From Pseudomonadota bacterium (GTDB lineage: Bacteria > Pseudomonadota > Alphaproteobacteria > Sphingomonadales > Sphingomonadaceae): a stretch of 6,914 bases of DNA. Positions 1-5,739 of the stretch are shown here, piece after piece. Each line of letters begins with the position of its first letter. Within the stretch, counting starts at the first letter, position 1. The position numbers and the translations under genes were made by a program. The DNA lies in contig CAUJJQ010000023.1 in NCBI GenBank assembly GCA_963205285.1, positions 1 through 6,914 on the forward strand, given 5' to 3'. The notes beneath the pieces were generated by a model that worked only from the letters and a program-made list of their open reading frames with translations, did not search any database and was not told the DNA's origin.

Positions 1-583
1 CAAACGCTTGGCCTGTTTCGGCCCCGCCGGTCACTACCGCCATTTCATTGGCATCATAATATTGCGGCACCAGTTCGGCAAAGAGCGCGGCGGTGTTGGG
101 GGTAAATTCGGATGGCTTGGCCATCGCGCGGTTACCCGCCGCAAATACCCCCGCCAATGGAGTCATCACCATCCCGATCGGGAAATTCCATGGCGCGATG
201 ATGCCGACCACCCCCTTTGGCTGATATTCGACCCGCGCGCTCGCCCCCAATAGTCCCAACGGAAACAGGGTTTTGCGCTTGTCGGCGCGCATCCATGCCG
301 ACAGATTCTTGCACGCATATTTTAGCGCATTGGCCGACGCGATAACGTCGGTCATCATCGTCAATTCGCGCGGACGGTTGCCAAAATCCTCACTCACCGC
401 GTTGCACCATGCGTCGCCATGATCGACCATCATCGCAATCGCGCGGGTCAAACGGTCACGGCGCAGCGCCAGTGGCACCGGCAGATTGGCGGCAAAATCC
501 GCGCGCTGCGCATCGAGCAAAGCGCGCATTGCCGTCGCATCATGGCTGTCTGCGCTCACCAGATTATCTGCCTTTTTGACCAT
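1..583 (-). CDS. Aldehyde dehydrogenase, coniferyl aldehyde dehydrogenase type (N-terminal 194 residues, 3' end outside window)
   Basis: NAD(P)-dependent aldehyde dehydrogenase that would oxidise an aldehyde to its carboxylic acid in the cytosol. The visible 194 residues contain the N-terminal part of the cofactor-binding domain: VGIIAPWNFP at about 126-135, then a glycine/alanine stretch and AMAKPSEFTPNT at 153-164, the ALDH segment whose Lys and Glu contact the cofactor ribose or phosphate. The opening part (ALLDAQRADF, RRDRL, the DFGNR motif at 66-70) resembles coniferyl aldehyde dehydrogenases more than betaine or succinate-semialdehyde enzymes. The catalytic Cys and Glu lie beyond the left edge, so activity cannot be judged. 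ATG at 583 is preceded on the minus strand by GGGGAACGAAAA, a usable ribosome site. It is divergent from edd. Family is certain; substrate class is inferred, and true substrates could be other medium-chain or aromatic aldehydes. Confidence 0.9.
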   Translation of the reverse strand, partial: MVKKADNLVSADSHDATAMRALLDAQRADFAANLPVPLALRRDRLTRAIAMMVDHGDAWCNAVSEDFGNRPRELTMMTDVIASANALKYACKNLSAWMRADKRKTLFPLGLLGASARVEYQPKGVVGIIAPWNFPIGMVMTPLAGVFAAGNRAMAKPSEFTPNTAALFAELVPQYYDANEMAVVTGGAETGQAF

Positions 584-636
584 TTTTCGTTCCCCATCCC
601 CGCAACCTCGCCGGATGCAACAAGCAATCATGCTAC

Positions 637-666
637 TGACAGCGATGCAAGCATAAATTGGTAGCG
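637..666. promoter_or_regulatory. Possible LacI-family operator half-sites upstream of edd
   Basis: TGACAGCGATGCAA at 637-650 matches 11 of 14 positions of the palindrome TGACAGCGCTGTCA, a type recalled for LacI-family sugar regulators in Caulobacter and sphingomonads. TGGTAGCG at 659-666 is a half-site of the related TGGTAGCGCTACCA palindrome. Their AGCG cores are 22 bp apart, about two helical turns, and sit just upstream of the putative -35 hexamer. Neither site is a complete palindrome, so this is a candidate only. The consensus comparison is from memory. Confidence 0.3.
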
Positions 667-695
667 TTGAACCCACCGATAAATTGGCGCAAAAT
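667..695 (+). promoter_or_regulatory. Putative sigma-70-type promoter of edd, suggesting a leaderless transcript
   Basis: TTGAAC (667-672) and CAAAAT (690-695) are separated by exactly 17 bp and each matches four of six positions of the E. coli TTGACA/TATAAT consensus. Transcription from such a pair would start about 7 nt downstream of the -10, at 701-702, which is the A of the edd ATG. There is no good Shine-Dalgarno sequence before that ATG, which fits a leaderless mRNA. Prediction by eye. Confidence 0.4.
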
Positions 696-701
696 GGACG
701 C

Positions 702-2561
702 ATGCCCAACCTCCACCCCCGCATAGCCGCCGTCACCGACCGGATTATCGAGCGCAGCAAGCCGCGCCGCGCCCAATATCTGCAACAAATGGCCGACCAG
801 CGCGCGCATGGCGTCAACCGGCACAATTTGTCGTGCGGCAATCTGGCGCATGGTTTTGCGGCGAGCGAAGGTGACAAGCCGACCATCCGCGCGGGCAGCG
901 CGATGAACATCGGCATCGTCAGCGCCTATAATGACATGCTCTCGGCGCATCAGCCCTATGGCCGTTACCCCGAAATGCTGAAACTTGCGGCGCGCGCATT
1001 GGGGGCGAGCGCGCAGGTCGCAGGCGGGGTGCCCGCGATGTGCGATGGGGTGACGCAAGGTCAGGCGGGGATGGATTTGTCGCTGATGAGCCGCGACAAT
1101 ATCGCCCAAGGAACCGCCATCGCGCTCAGCCATGCGATGTTCGAGGGCGCGCTGATGCTGGGCATTTGCGACAAGATCGTCCCCGGCATGTTGATCGGCG
1201 CGCTGCGATTTGGCCATCTGCCGATGATTTTCGTCCCCGCAGGCCCCATGCCATCGGGCATCGCCAACAAGGAAAAGGCGCGCGTCCGCCAGCTATATGC
1301 AGAGGGTAAGGTCGGGCGTGACGAATTGCTCGACGCCGAAGCGGCGAGTTACCATGCGCCGGGCACCTGCACTTTTTACGGCACCGCCAACAGCAACCAG
1401 ATGTTGATGGAAATCATGGGGCTGCACATGCCGGGCGCCGCCTTTGTCGCGCCCGGCACCCCGCTGCGCGATGCGTTAAACCGCGCGGCGGTGGCGCGGC
1501 TGTTGCACATTGGCGGCGATGGCGCGGATTATCGCCCGCTCAGCGCCTGCGTTGATGAACGCGCGATTGTGAATGCGATCGTCGGGTTGATGGCGACCGG
1601 CGGATCGACCAACCATGCGATCCATATCCCCGCCATCGCGCGTGCGGCGGGGATTGCCGTCGATTGGCAGGATTTTGCCGATATTTCCGCCCACGTCCCG
1701 CTATTGGCGCGGGTCTACCCCAATGGCAGCGCCGATGTGAACCATTTCCATGCGGCGGGCGGCATGGCCTTTGTCACCCGCGAATTATTGCACGCGGGCC
1801 TGATCCACGGGGATATTTTGACCATCGGCGGCAGCATGGCCGATTATGCGCGCGCGCCCATGCTCGACAGCGACAATCTGGTCTGGCGCGATGCCGCGCA
1901 GCAAAGCGGCAATGCCGATATTTTGCGCCCCCTCACCACCCCCTTTGCAAGCGATGGCGGGATGAAGTTGCTGGTCGGCAATTTGGGCCGCGCGGTGATA
2001 AAGGTGAGCGCGGTTGCTCCGGACGCGCAAAATATCACTGCACCCGCGCGCGTCTTTACCGACCAAAATGCCGTTCTTTCCGCGTTCAAAGCGGGCGAAC
2101 TGGATGGTGATTTTGTGGTCATCGTGCGCTTTCAGGGGCCGCGCGCCAATGGTATGCCCGAATTGCATAAATTGACCCCGGCCCTGTCTGCCTTGCAGGA
2201 CAGGGGGCACAAGGTCGCGCTGCTGACCGATGGGCGGATGTCGGGGGCGAGTGGCAAGGTTGCTGCCGCCATCCACCTGACCCCCGAAGCCCTCGCCGGG
2301 ACAGATGGGGTGGCAGGGCCGCTCGCCCGCGTCATAGATGGCGACATCATCCGCATTTCAGCCAGCGACGGGCTGGTCGAGGCGCTGGTCGATGCGGCAG
2401 ACTGGGCCGCGCGCACCCCCGCCGCGCCGCCGCCGCCGGCCCGCGATGGCATCGGCACAGGGCGGGAGCTTTTTGCGCTGCACCGGGGCCACGCCGATGA
2501 TGCCGAAAAGGGCGCGAGCGCGATGCTGACGGCAATGGAAAGCCTGCTCGACCAACACTAA
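702..2561 (+). CDS. edd: Phosphogluconate dehydratase (6-phosphogluconate dehydratase), Entner-Doudoroff pathway
   Basis: Dehydrates 6-phosphogluconate to 2-keto-3-deoxy-6-phosphogluconate, the committed cytosolic step of the Entner-Doudoroff pathway. The 619-residue length and whole-protein pattern match Edd of the IlvD/Edd family: SCGNLAHGF at 44-52, [13 protein letters not shown] at 74-86, [10 protein letters not shown] at 112-121, then family signature 1 ([12 protein letters not shown], 156-167), [16 protein letters not shown] at 219-234, and signature 2 ([12 protein letters not shown], 506-517). Cys156 and Cys223 align with two iron-sulfur-ligand cysteines known in IlvD. The third IlvD ligand position appears to be SAH here, as in other Edd proteins, so this is not dihydroxyacid dehydratase. 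A proline-rich segment (574-579) precedes the conserved C-terminal GTGRELF. The ATG at 702 fits the usual Edd N-terminus; an in-frame TTG at 684 would add six residues but lies inside the promoter-like element. The usual Entner-Doudoroff partners zwf, pgl, glk and eda are absent from the window. Confidence 0.97.
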   Translation: MPNLHPRIAAVTDRIIERSKPRRAQYLQQMADQRAHGVNRHNLSCGNLAHGFAASEGDKPTIRAGSAMNIGIVSAYNDMLSAHQPYGRYPEMLKLAARALGASAQVAGGVPAMCDGVTQGQAGMDLSLMSRDNIAQGTAIALSHAMFEGALMLGICDKIVPGMLIGALRFGHLPMIFVPAGPMPSGIANKEKARVRQLYAEGKVGRDELLDAEAASYHAPGTCTFYGTANSNQMLMEIMGLHMPGAAFVAPGTPLRDALNRAAVARLLHIGGDGADYRPLSACVDERAIVNAIVGLMATGGSTNHAIHIPAIARAAGIAVDWQDFADISAHVPLLARVYPNGSADVNHFHAAGGMAFVTRELLHAGLIHGDILTIGGSMADYARAPMLDSDNLVWRDAAQQSGNADILRPLTTPFASDGGMKLLVGNLGRAVIKVSAVAPDAQNITAPARVFTDQNAVLSAFKAGELDGDFVVIVRFQGPRANGMPELHKLTPALSALQDRGHKVALLTDGRMSGASGKVAAAIHLTPEALAGTDGVAGPLARVIDGDIIRISASDGLVEALVDAADWAARTPAAPPPPARDGIGTGRELFALHRGHADDAEKGASAMLTAMESLLDQH

Positions 2562-2582
2562 TGCCGCATTGCAGCATTTAAT

Positions 2583-2611
2583 TTGCGTCATGCGCCAATC
2601 CTGCTTAGGCT
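2583..2611 (+). promoter_or_regulatory. Possible promoter of the thiolase gene
   Basis: TTGCGT (2583-2588) and TAGGCT (2606-2611) are separated by 17 bp in the 85-bp gap after edd. The -35 is reasonable; the -10 matches only three of six E. coli positions, though alphaproteobacterial -10 elements are often degenerate. It would give a leader of about 30 nt containing the GGAG ribosome site. Weak evidence; readthrough from edd is equally possible because no terminator is visible between the genes. Confidence 0.3.
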
Positions 2612-2633
2612 CCGCACAAATTCACCCATGAGC

Positions 2634-2637
2634 GGAG
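2634..2637 (+). promoter_or_regulatory. Ribosome binding site of the thiolase gene
   Basis: GGAG, nine bases before the ATG at 2647. It fixes that ATG as the start; an earlier ATG at 2628 is in another frame and has no such site. Confidence 0.7.
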
Positions 2638-2646
2638 TCCCAAACC

Positions 2647-3828
2647 ATGTCCGATGCCATCGTCTTTCTGTCCTATGCCCGCACCCCGATGGGCGCGATG
2701 CAGGGCGCGCTTTCCGATGCAACAGCCACAGATTTGGGCGCGACTGCGGTAAAGGCGGCGGTCGAACGCGCAGGCATCGACCCCGCATCGGTCGAACGGC
2801 TGTATATGGGCTGTGTCCTCCCCGCCGGTCTTGGGCAAGCACCCGCGCGTCAGGCCGCGATAAAGGCGGGCCTGCCCCAATCGGTCGAGGCGACCACGGT
2901 CAACAAGGTTTGCGGTTCGGGGATGCAGACGGTGATCATGGGGGCAGAGGCGCTGGCAGCGGGCAGCGTCGATATGCTGGTGGCTGGCGGCATGGAATCG
3001 ATGACCAACGCCCCCTACCTCCTCAAAAAACATCGTTCGGGCGCGCGCATCGGCCATGACACCGCCTATGACCATATGTTTCTGGACGGGCTGGAAGATG
3101 CCTATGAACCCGGCCGCGCGATGGGGACTTTCGCGCAGGACACCGCCAATGGCTATCAACTGACGCGCGAAGAACAGGATGCTTATTCGATTGAATCGCT
3201 GCGCCGCGCGCAGGCCGCTATTGCCAGCGGGGGCTTTGCCAGCGAAATTGCGCCGGTCACGATAAAGGGGCGCAGCGGCGACACCATCGTCGATACCGAC
3301 GAAGCACCGGGCAAGGGCCGGCCGGACAAAATCCCCGCGCTCAAACCCGCCTTTGCCAAGGATGGGACGATTACGGCGGCCACATCCTCCTCCATATCCG
3401 ATGGTGCTGCCGCCGTCGTGATGACGCGCCAGAGCGTTGCCGATGCGGCAGGCAAGGCACCCGTCGCGCGGCTCATCGCCCATGCAGCGCATGCCCAAGC
3501 GCCCAAGGATTTTACCATCGCCCCCATCGGCGCAATCAACAAATGTCTGGCCAAAGCGGGCTGGCGCATCGATGATGTTGACCTGTTCGAAGTCAACGAA
3601 GCCTTTGCCTGCGTCGCCATGTTTGCGATGCGCGACCTCGGCATCGCGCATGAAAAGATTAACGTGCATGGCGGGGCCACCGCATTGGGGCACCCCATCG
3701 GCGCATCGGGCACGCGCATCATCACCACGCTGATCGGCGCGCTGAAAGCGACGGGCAAGAAACGCGGCATCGCCAGCCTTTGCATCGGCGGGGGCGAAGC
3801 AACGGCGGTAGCGGTCGAATTGGTTTGA
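2647..3828 (+). CDS. Acetyl-CoA C-acetyltransferase (biosynthetic-type thiolase II)
   Basis: Cytosolic thiolase that condenses two acetyl-CoA to acetoacetyl-CoA, or runs in reverse to degrade acetoacetyl-CoA. At 393 residues it has the standard length. The nucleophilic Cys is Cys89 in NKVCGSGMQ (86-94); VAGGMESMTNAPY (112-124) is the thiolase signature next to it. NEAFA is at 317-321, His349 lies in GGATALGHPIGASG (342-355), and the second catalytic Cys is Cys379 in CIGGGEA (379-385), so the active site is complete. The pantetheine-loop insertion with GHD and MGTFAQDTA (159-167) favours short-chain acetoacetyl-CoA specificity over the long-chain FadA type. It could serve polyhydroxybutyrate synthesis (PhaA-like), ketone-body use (AtoB-like) or amino-acid breakdown; no phaB, phaC or CoA-transferase is nearby to decide. 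The usual TAANAS segment reads TAATSSS (243-249). Its TGA overlaps the next gene's ATG. Confidence 0.96.
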   Translation: MSDAIVFLSYARTPMGAMQGALSDATATDLGATAVKAAVERAGIDPASVERLYMGCVLPAGLGQAPARQAAIKAGLPQSVEATTVNKVCGSGMQTVIMGAEALAAGSVDMLVAGGMESMTNAPYLLKKHRSGARIGHDTAYDHMFLDGLEDAYEPGRAMGTFAQDTANGYQLTREEQDAYSIESLRRAQAAIASGGFASEIAPVTIKGRSGDTIVDTDEAPGKGRPDKIPALKPAFAKDGTITAATSSSISDGAAAVVMTRQSVADAAGKAPVARLIAHAAHAQAPKDFTIAPIGAINKCLAKAGWRIDDVDLFEVNEAFACVAMFAMRDLGIAHEKINVHGGATALGHPIGASGTRIITTLIGALKATGKKRGIASLCIGGGEATAVAVELV

Positions 3829-3851
3829 TGCGGCGGGCCGCCCGCCGCATC
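3827..3851 (+). repeat. Perfect 25-bp inverted repeat over the thiolase stop and the next start codon
   Basis: Arms of 12 bp, 3827-3838 (GATGCGGCGGGC) and 3840-3851 (GCCCGCCGCATC), are perfectly complementary around a single centre base at 3839. In RNA at least 11 G/C-rich pairs can form with a 3-nt loop. The 5' arm contains the last two bases of the thiolase stop and the whole start codon of the exported-protein gene, so the hairpin would bury that start. No U tract follows, so it is not a standard intrinsic terminator. A second small inverted repeat lies at 3878-3893 (7-bp arms, 2-nt centre). Confidence 0.75.
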
Positions 3852-4709
3852 GCCCCCATCGCGCTCACCATCGCCGCCATGGGCGGGCCCATGTTCGCGC
3901 CGCCGATGGCAAGCGCGCATCAAGCAGCGCCCAGCGAGGCCGAAGTTTCGGACGCCGAATTGCAGGCGTTGGTCGCTGTGATAGTGCGTGGGCAAGCACT
4001 ATATCGTTATGATCAGGCGGCATGGCACACCACCGACACGATGATCGTTGATACGCCGCGCGATCTGGCGCAACAAGTGCGCGGCTGGGTCGTGGTGCCC
4101 GCAGAAAATCGCGGGCTGCGCGCCATATATTATGGCGGAGCGGCTGGCGCGCATTTCGCCATTTATTCGACACTATGGACGGGCGGCACCAATGTCAGCG
4201 AACGACGTGTGTTGCGCACAGCCGATGAAAGCCGCATCGGTGGGGAGGCGGCACGGCTGATCGCGCTGCGCGACGCGGTCGATGCCAGCCAATTAACCAA
4301 TTGCTCAACCACCCGCCCGTTCAACACCGTCATCCTGCCTGCGTCCGAAACGGGGGACGTGGACAGCGTTTATTTCATGACGCCGCAGACCGACGCCAAT
4401 GCAATTCCCATGGGCGGGCACCACCGCATTGATTTTTCCAGCGGGCGCGAGGTTGCGCGGCGCAGCTTTACGCGCGGCTGCATCGACATATTGAAAGATG
4501 CTACGACCAGCGGGGTGTCCATCAGTCACATCCTCGACCCTATTCCGACCGAGATTCACCTTTTTTCGGCCTATGCAACAGGGCTGCCGATTTATGTCGG
4601 CACCGAGGATGCGCAACATGGTGAACGCATCTGGGTGATGGAAATATTGGACGGTCAGCCGCGCGTCTATCTGCTGCCCCCCGAACCCGCCGCACCCAGC
4701 GACAGTTAG
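3828..4709 (+). CDS. Exported protein of unknown function
   Basis: 293 residues; function not recognised. The N-terminus is a typical Sec signal peptide: basic MRRAARR, hydrophobic core at 8-27 and an ASA cleavage site before His31, so the mature protein should be periplasmic or outer-envelope. No twin-arginine motif of the SRRxFLK type is present. The mature part has no transmembrane segment. Visible blocks are LYRYDQAAWHTTD (58-70), an AIYYGG strand region (99-104), FNTVILP (165-171), VYFMTPQ (181-187), GGHHRIDF (196-203) and SFTRGCI (213-219). Only two cysteines remain, Cys159 and Cys218, which could form a disulfide. I recall similar uncharacterised proteins in sphingomonads, but cannot name a family. 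SFTRGC faintly recalls the SHGC motif of L,D-transpeptidases, but the surroundings do not fit. The start at 3828 gives a TGATG overlap with the thiolase, implying translational coupling; no separate ribosome site is obvious. An in-frame ATG at 3780 would lie inside the thiolase and spoil the signal peptide. Confidence 0.85.
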   Translation: MRRAARRIAPIALTIAAMGGPMFAPPMASAHQAAPSEAEVSDAELQALVAVIVRGQALYRYDQAAWHTTDTMIVDTPRDLAQQVRGWVVVPAENRGLRAIYYGGAAGAHFAIYSTLWTGGTNVSERRVLRTADESRIGGEAARLIALRDAVDASQLTNCSTTRPFNTVILPASETGDVDSVYFMTPQTDANAIPMGGHHRIDFSSGREVARRSFTRGCIDILKDATTSGVSISHILDPIPTEIHLFSAYATGLPIYVGTEDAQHGERIWVMEILDGQPRVYLLPPEPAAPSDS

Positions 4710-4816
4710 GCGACAAACAGGGCGCGGCAGCGACAAGCGCGCCACATAGCCTGCTGGCAGATGAAGCGCTGATTTTCCCGCCGTTCAGCCTGTTCCATAT
4801 ATCCCTCTGATGGTCG

Positions 4817-4856
4817 GTCGGCGCGGCATCTGCCCCCCCGGATGCCCGCCGCCGAC
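4817..4856 (+). promoter_or_regulatory. Stable hairpin in the 5' leader of the small His/Arg-rich gene
   Basis: The 5' arm 4817-4830 (GTCGGCGCGGCATC) pairs with the 3' arm 4841-4856 (GATGCCCGCCGCCGAC) over 14 base pairs with two single-base bulges on the 3' side and a 10-nt loop. It ends six bases before the AGGAGA ribosome site. It may protect the mRNA or control access to the site; no T run follows, so a terminator is unlikely. Confidence 0.55.
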
Positions 4857-4862
4857 AGCCAG

Positions 4863-4868
4863 AGGAGA
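4863..4868 (+). promoter_or_regulatory. Strong ribosome binding site of the small His/Arg-rich gene
   Basis: AGGAGA, five bases before the ATG at 4874, the clearest Shine-Dalgarno sequence in the window apart from the one at the far right edge. It supports that this short frame is a real, probably well-expressed gene. Confidence 0.75.
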
Positions 4869-4873
4869 ATATC

Positions 4874-5188
4874 ATGACCCCGATTTGGACAAAATTGACC
4901 CTTGCCGCTGCGATCAGCCTGACCGCGCTCACCCCCAGCATCACCAGCGCGCATGGGCGCGGTGAATTGGCGCATGACCGCCAGGAATTGCGCCGCGACC
5001 GCGCGCAAATCCACCATGAACAGCGGCAATTGGGGCGTGCGGTCGTCCACCACAACCCGCAGCGTGCCCGCGCCGAAGTTCATGATGTGCGCGCCGCGCA
5101 CCGCGAATATCGCGAAGACCGCCGCGAATATCGCGAAGACCGCCGCGACCACCATATTGCGCGCCACGTCTGGCGCCATCGCCATTGA
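4874..5188 (+). CDS. Small exported His/Arg-rich protein of unknown function
   Basis: 104 residues; no family recognised with confidence. Residues 1-26 form a Sec signal peptide (Lys7, hydrophobic 8-20, cleavage likely after TSA). The 78-residue mature part is very unusual: about 20 Arg and 13 His, no Lys and no Cys, mixed with Glu and Asp in a pattern typical of long charged helices. The segment REYREDR is present twice in a row (77-83 and 84-90), followed by a His-rich tail (HHIARHVWRHRH, 93-104). Such composition suggests a periplasmic helical protein that could bind metal ions or polyanions, loosely like RcnB-type or acid-stress periplasmic proteins of proteobacteria; this is inference. 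It has its own strong ribosome site and a leader hairpin, and a hairpin lies just downstream, so it is probably a single-gene unit. Being short, it could be overlooked, but the signal peptide and ribosome site make it credible. Confidence 0.82.
   Translation: MTPIWTKLTLAAAISLTALTPSITSAHGRGELAHDRQELRRDRAQIHHEQRQLGRAVVHHNPQRARAEVHDVRAAHREYREDRREYREDRRDHHIARHVWRHRH
5101..5148 (+). repeat. 21-bp tandem repeat inside the small His/Arg-rich gene
   Basis: Two identical 21-bp units, 5102-5122 and 5123-5143, with a partial third copy to 5148. The unit is in frame and encodes REYREDR. The copies are identical at the DNA level, including synonymous positions, which indicates recent duplication or slippage rather than old divergence. 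Confidence 0.85.
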
Positions 5189-5195
5189 TAAAGCC

Positions 5196-5228
5196 TTGGG
5201 GGTGCCGCCTGAAAAGCGGCACTCCTAA
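5196..5228. terminator. Hairpin between convergent genes, possible bidirectional terminator
   Basis: Arms 5196-5208 and 5216-5228 form 13 pairs, two of them G-U on the plus-strand transcript, around a 7-nt loop CTGAAAA (5209-5215); the inner 7 pairs GTGCCGC/GCGGCAC are perfect. It begins 7 bases after the stop of the plus-strand gene and contains the stop codon of the minus-strand SH3 gene. No T run follows on either strand, so it is not a textbook intrinsic terminator, but its position suggests a termination or 3'-end protection role for both genes. Confidence 0.6.
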
Positions 5229-5731
5229 CCGGCCTGATTGGCGTCCCCGTCACCCCAGATGGCATCGGCGGCAATCCAGCCGCTACGCCCGCCAACATCC
5301 AGCTCACAAAAATCATCGCGGCATTCACCCAGCCGCCCGACAACGCCATGCGATGCGACATAGGCAATGGGGCTGGTGCTATCTGGGCGCACGCGCATCG
5401 GCGCGCGCTGCCCGGTCACTATCGCGCCGCGTTGTGGGGATAGCAGGCTTTGGTGCATCCAGCCGGTCGTCCCGTCCACTTCCTGCACCTGCCGCCAATT
5501 TTCGATGATCGCGATGACGCGCATCGGCATCCCCCGCCGGTGATATTCCCACATCGCGCGCATTTCGGTCGACGGCCCGCGCCGCATCACCGCGCGATCC
5601 TGCCTTATGGTCGCCCAATAGGGGGGGGTGCGATCCTGCGCAACGGCGCTGCCGCTGCATTGGCTGAGCAGGGGGAGGAGCAATAAAGGCAGGCCAAGCG
5701 CCAGCAACAGCAATTTGGGACGGTCATTCAT
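5225..5731 (-). CDS. Exported protein with two SH3-like segments
   Basis: 168 residues. An N-terminal signal peptide (very hydrophobic residues 7-22) is followed by AVA at 29-31, a signal peptidase I site. LSQC at 22-25 resembles a lipobox but has Gln before Cys, so lipoprotein status is unlikely. The mature part has two bacterial SH3-like repeats: about 38-98 (WATIRQDRAVMRRGPS, then RVIAIIENWRQVQ, then GTTGWMHQSLLS) and 103-160 (RAPMRVRPDSTSPIAY, then CELDVGGRSGWIAADAIWG). The R-x-GPS/RVRPDS and GW-[MI]-[HA] patterns are typical of this fold. Cys137 and Cys142 probably form a disulfide. Such domains bind peptidoglycan or protein partners in the periplasm; the exact role is unknown. No Shine-Dalgarno sequence precedes the ATG at 5731, but a promoter-like pair does. 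Divergent, 83 bp away, is the hydroxyacid dehydrogenase, an arrangement I recall from other sphingomonads. Confidence 0.9.
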   Translation of the reverse strand: MNDRPKLLLLALGLPLLLLPLLSQCSGSAVAQDRTPPYWATIRQDRAVMRRGPSTEMRAMWEYHRRGMPMRVIAIIENWRQVQEVDGTTGWMHQSLLSPQRGAIVTGQRAPMRVRPDSTSPIAYVASHGVVGRLGECRDDFCELDVGGRSGWIAADAIWGDGDANQAG

Positions 5732-5739
5732 GCGGCGGC

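Larger units (their letters stand above)
584..701. promoter_or_regulatory. Divergent control region between aldehyde dehydrogenase and edd
   Basis: 118 bp with no gene, visibly richer in A+T than its flanks. It must carry the start signals for both divergent genes. Visible elements are a promoter-like pair for edd (667-695), two half-sites sharing the AGCG core (637-644 and 659-666), a direct repeat ATAAATTGG (653-661 and 679-687), and a direct repeat GATGCAA (614-620 and 644-650). No convincing promoter pair was found for the minus-strand gene. Confidence 0.6.
4710..4873 (+). promoter_or_regulatory. Intergenic region before the small His/Arg-rich gene, with hairpins and a direct repeat
   Basis: 164 bp without a gene. 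A short inverted repeat GGCGCG (4721-4726) / CGCGCC (4738-4743) with an 11-nt loop follows the upstream stop and could help end transcription, though no T run follows. GTTC recurs at 4783-4786 and 4792-4795, nine bases apart, next to an AT-rich CATATAT (4796-4802) that may be a -10 region. A long hairpin occupies 4817-4856. Confidence 0.4.

Noticed and set aside
684..701. TTG start for edd at 684
   Set aside because: It lies between the putative -35 and -10, has no ribosome site, and adds residues not typical of Edd N-termini.
633..1217. A 194-codon minus-strand frame overlapping the start of edd
   Set aside because: Its product has shadow-frame composition, no recognised motif, and lies opposite conserved Edd sequence.
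2560..2578. Possible terminator after edd (AATGC/GCATT)
   Set aside because: Only five pairs, mostly weak, and no T run; too little to call.
2605..3693. A 362-codon open frame on the minus strand opposite the thiolase gene
   Set aside because: It is antisense to an intact, fully recognisable thiolase. Long antisense frames are common in GC-rich genes, and its composition (many His, Arg, Gly, Cys) is that of a shadow frame.
4437..4488. L,D-transpeptidase (YkuD) active site in the exported protein, suggested by SFTRGC
   Set aside because: The family needs HxxxxxxxSHGC followed by conserved Arg; here the Ser-His-Gly-Cys is replaced by Thr-Arg-Gly-Cys, and the flanking YkuD strands are not seen.
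5659..5664. Lipobox in the SH3 protein (LSQC)
   Set aside because: The residue before Cys is Gln, while signal peptidase II sites normally have Gly, Ala or Ser there; an AVA signal peptidase I site follows shortly after.
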